64,000 nucleotides of DNA, from positions 30,009,245-30,073,244 of the forward strand of contig NC_066316.1 of the NCBI RefSeq assembly GCF_022539315.1, given 5' to 3'. This stretch comes from Serinus canaria (lineage: Eukaryota > Chordata > Aves > Passeriformes > Fringillidae). The notes below the pieces were generated by a model that was given only the letters and a program-made list of their open reading frames with translations, had not been told where the DNA came from and did no database searches. The translations under genes and the position numbers were made by a program. Positions 59,851 to 64,000 of this stretch are shown here, piece by piece (the stretch's first letter is position 1; each line of letters opens with the position of its first letter).

Positions 59851-62800
59851 ACAGGACAGAGAGGTTAAGGCAAGGAGAACCGAACCTATGTTCTTAAGGC
59901 TATGCAGTTACTTAATGTGAAAGAAAGTAAAGGAAAGAAGTGAGGACTCTTTTAGTACTTTTTTTCTCCTCCTGCCTGAGAAGTTTGTTCCTGAATCAAC
60001 TAACACTAGTCTATATTGATAGACCTAGAAAAAAACCCCGACTAAATTAGTAAAGCATTTCCAGATTTTCTTTTTCAGTCTGCTATGTACACAAATTTGT
60101 TAGGATTAAATAGAAAGTGAAGTCCTTCCTTTATTTCATGCTCAGAATTCAAAATATCAAGTTTTCTTTTAATATTGGTCAAAATTTTGCATGATCATGA
60201 TGACAGAGAAATAAAATGGGAAAATATGTCAGGAAGCTGTTGAACATTGGTGTTTTCAGATAATCTTTTTTGCAGTAGAATACAGATTCAGTGTTGTAAT
60301 AAAATCTCAACTTACAGCTATCATGGAGAAAGTCAGGAAGCAAATATACAGTGATAGTCCCTGATGAAAACTTTACCCAGGCTCCTTTTGTGACTTGGCA
60401 GCAGCAGCCTGTAATGAGCTCTCCTGCTAGACTCCAGCATTCTGGTTTCACTTCTGACCGAGGGAGATGGGGTTCTTGGGTCTGCAGCAGCGTGCTGTTT
60501 CTGGTATGCTGGGGAAGAATAATCTCTCATTAATTTCCGTGTTAACATCTGATCCAACTGCCCATTCAGTATCAGCAGTGATGAGCAGCAGTTCCTTGCT
60601 GTGCTCTGTGTGTGCGTCTCTGGGAATATCAGAGCTGCTCTGCGCTTTGGTGCTGATCTTTAGGAGAGAATTTAAAAAGCATAACAGATGTTCCCCTCAA
60701 ATAGCTCCAGAGCTAGCAGGGCTGCATCAGCAGCCAGGCTCGTGGACAGGAAAGGTGTGAAATGCAGCCTGCTGAATAAAATATGCCCAACTCCTGGTTT
60801 TGTCCAGTGTTTCCATGGCAGCATGGGGCACCATGGCCTGATGCAGCTGAGCAAACTGAGGTCTACTCAAACCTGGCTAATGACTCTTTTAGCTTGCTAG
60901 TAAAAGGAGAGGCCTCCCCTTTTGGACTTGTTGGCAGCAGTGCTTCTTATGGAAACAGCTTCAGCTTATATAGCAATGATTTTATGGGCTGTTAGAGAGG
61001 GGGAGTGAGAGAAGACAGTGAAAAGGCAGAAGAGCCATCAGAGACCTAGGTGGCTGACACTAAATATCCATTCAAAAAGACGTAAAAGAGGGATAAAAAG
61101 GTGCAAGGAAGGATGTCAGAAACAGCCTTCAGAGGACTTAGCTGGGAAAAGAAGGCATGGTGACCTAAGCAGGGATGGATGTCCTTTTTTTGGGAAATGA
61201 AACGGAAGGTAGAAAGGAGCATCTATAAGCTGTTGTGAGGATGGGGCTGAGGTGCTGGCCATTTCTGTAGCCTCCTGGGAGCTCTCCTTTCTCAGGGACA
61301 TATGACCAGGCAGGATGTGAATAGAGCAGGGGAGCCAATGCTTTTGCTTGCTACTGCTTTACAAGCTCCCAACCTGCACCACTGTATAAGGATCAATATA
61401 AGTATATCTTTAATTAACAACTTGGGTTTGGAATGCTACAAGCTGATTTAAGAACCAGCATTTACATATGAGCTACTTTAATTTTCCTCTCATGTTCTCA
61501 ATGAACAGCATATAAAAGCAGAAAGAAAAAAAGGTGCTCTGTCCTGTAACTCCAAATAATATTATAGATGTGGGAAGAATGCTTGTGATGAAATTTCTAG
61601 GCTTCAAAGTGCTGTTCGACTGAAACTAACAAAATTAGAAATCCCACATAATTTTGGTAAGGAGTATATTTGGTGTTACTATTGTAACTTAATGTGTGAT
61701 AAGATAAAATAACCAAGTCTGCCTGTTTGAGAAGACTCCAAATAAAGCAGATTTTGACCTTTTATTACTAGCAAAAGTTTATTCACCTTTGCAAATAAGT
61801 AAATGAAATATAAACTGAATGTGACCCATAGTGGTAGGCAGTTACTTAGAGGTCAGCAATGGGATAATATTTCACATTAACTGAATTGAATGAAGGATGA
61901 GTACACAAACATACAAAATTTGCTAATTCCTTTTAAGCCCCCACTAATCTGTGTGGTTGTGGATAATCCTTCAAGATGACACTAAAATCAGGATGTGGAG
62001 TGTAGTCATAAGCATGATGTTCAGCCTTGCAGCATTGCTTGTAGCCCACTAAAGATTTTGGGACGCTGCATTGCATATAACTTTGTTATTTTTGACCAAA
62101 ATAGGATTGTCTTCAAATTTAGAAGTGTCCCTATCAACCTCTTCTCTGCTCTAGGTTTCTTCAAGATTAGACTGGATAATGCAGAGAACACAAACATGTT
62201 TTTCCAAATCTAAAGACACAGGTTTGTTTAGGTCATGGAGACATGGGAAGCAGGAAAGTTCCTGACTTGCTGTGGAAAAAGGCAAATTAACACCTGGATA
62301 TCACCATAGCTCTTTACAACTTATGTTCTGGGGCTATGTACTTCAGGGTTAATGTTCTTTCAAAGCTACCAAAGATTAGGAATGCTCTCTCTAGTCCAAA
62401 GGACCACTTGACCTCACATGCTTGTCTTAAGATGAGAAGAAACCAAGCTGAAAAATGCAAACCCTCCTCTTGGCAAGCAATTAAAAGATACCTCAGTTAT
62501 GCCTAGACTAAACTGCTCTTGTTACATGCATGTTGTTCTTCCTTCAGTCTCTAGGTTTAATAGTGAGCATTGTTTTTAATAACAAGATGGAAATGTCCTT
62601 CAGAGTAGTCTTGAATGTGTGACACAGGAAAATGAAGGGGTGTAGATATGGGGAAAGTGTCCTTACAGTTAAAATATCCTATGCTTCATTAGGAATCGAA
62701 TTTAATTGAAAGTCAGGTTATTTTACAGTTTACCTTCTGAAGCTTTATTTACTCTGTACAGCACTGATTTCTGTGCAAACTGCTCCTTCTAAGCTTTAGC

Positions 62801-64000
62801 AGCACTGCCACTGCAACTTGTTCAGATGGACAGATGGTGTGCTATTAAATCCACCTGCCTGCCTCATCAGCAGGAACAGTGGGCATTGGATGGTTTATCT
62901 GCTTTTAGGGAGGGGAAGAAAAATCAAGCATTGATACTAAAACAAACTGGTGCAGCATTGTTTATGACAACCCTGAAAGTCATAAGGGGAACTTCTAAAG
63001 GACTTGCATAGGTTTGTGGGGTTTTGTTGTTTTTATTCTTTTTTAATTTAGATGGTTCTTTATCTTCATTGTTGCTCTTATTTTCATTCTGGACCTTTGT
63101 TTAACCTTAAATAGAATGCTAGAATGCTTGAACAATAGATGAAAATAAACCTTGTGCTTAAATCCAATGTGCTTTTGTGCTTTTATTCCTATGAAAGCAA
63201 CTGCTATCTAAATATGATATCAAACTCAGTAAGAGATTTTAAAAAGTTAAAAGCAGCACTTAAAAAAAAAAAGAAATTAATTGTTCTTGTATGTATGAAT
63301 AGTTTATAATGACTCATGCAGGTTACCAAATAACCTGATTCAAGGACTTTGTTTCTGGCAAAAACTGACCTATGAGAAAAGGCCATGGCTATTAATCACT
63401 ACCCATTCTAGATGTGTCAAGAGAGCTTAAGGCAAATGTACAAATGAAGAACAAAAAAGGACCCCCAAATTATAAGTCTATTTAGTCTTAACAAAGGTGT
63501 AATATTAACTTGGTGAATTGTTATTAGTTCTTGATTTTCTCCTTCTGTAAGTGGTGGTTGATATTTGCCTGGCAAGCAACTAGCCCTGCTGCAAGTTTTG
63601 ATTAGCAGGGATGAAGGGCTTTGTTTTGGTTCCATTTTGTTTGCTGTACTGGAGTTCCATAGTATGGGGAGGAATGTTTGCACAGCACACATTTCTTATG
63701 GTCTTGCAGCTTGGTCACGTTTTACATGAAACTAGTGATGCAGGTTCCTCTTTCTATAAATGACCAGTGAATTCTACAGCAGTGGAATCTACAGTAAGAA
63801 ATGACATTGTACAGATTTATGGGATTGCTGTGTCTTTCAAAACCTAAGAATTAATGTGGTTCTTACATCTACATATGTATCAGTTATTTCTGTCTGGTAA
63901 CTCTCAAAACTTCCTTTTCTTTATGTTGGAGATGAACCATATTTTATCATTCATAAAAGATTGAAGCTTCATGATTAATTCTGAGATAAGACATTTTTGG
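59851..64000. other. Unassigned DNA to the right edge
   Basis: AT-rich sequence with no exon chain or named repeat. Frames of 60-97 codons around 60.3-61.3 kb lie in a slightly GC-richer patch and have no domain or splice pair. An A run of 11 lies near 63261. If the plus-strand gene continues, this is an intron. Confidence 0.4.

Overview
The window looks like nuclear DNA from a bird. It carries one long, decayed, antisense CR1 (chicken repeat 1) non-LTR retrotransposon at about 18.7-20.4 kb and a short CR1 3' tail at about 59.6-59.85 kb. CR1 is the dominant interspersed repeat of birds. There are no Alu or L1 elements, the non-coding DNA is AT-rich, there is one sharp CpG island, and no long open frames occur outside GC-rich DNA. 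I cannot name the species.

Layout. Positions 1-12.6 kb are mostly unassigned AT-rich DNA. They hold a short minus-strand block at 2.74-2.84 kb that reads as a last exon plus poly(A) signal, or as a 5'-truncated retrocopy, and a probable old LTR fragment on the minus strand near 6.1-6.3 kb. A CpG island at about 12.64-13.48 kb is the only clear promoter. A plus-strand gene starts in it: coding exon 1 (13122-13184, beginning MPIAHLLELWKG), a 45-nt exon 2 (15854-15898) and a 90-nt exon 3 (22884-22973). All three have good splice sites and join in phase 0, giving 66 codons. From 23 kb to the right end I read the DNA as introns of this gene, with several weaker candidate exons. Its 3' end is not visible. 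I do not recognise the protein and give no symbol.

The rest is intronic or unassigned sequence with low-complexity G/T or A/C patches, a few microsatellites and several striking short inverted repeats. The best is a 24-bp-arm hairpin at 27505-27563. There is no sign of a bacterial-style operon, CRISPR array, rRNA or tRNA gene. The most useful follow-ups are to name the gene from its first 66 residues, test the minus-strand terminal exon for a head-to-head partner, and test the hairpin for small RNA or a template-switch origin.
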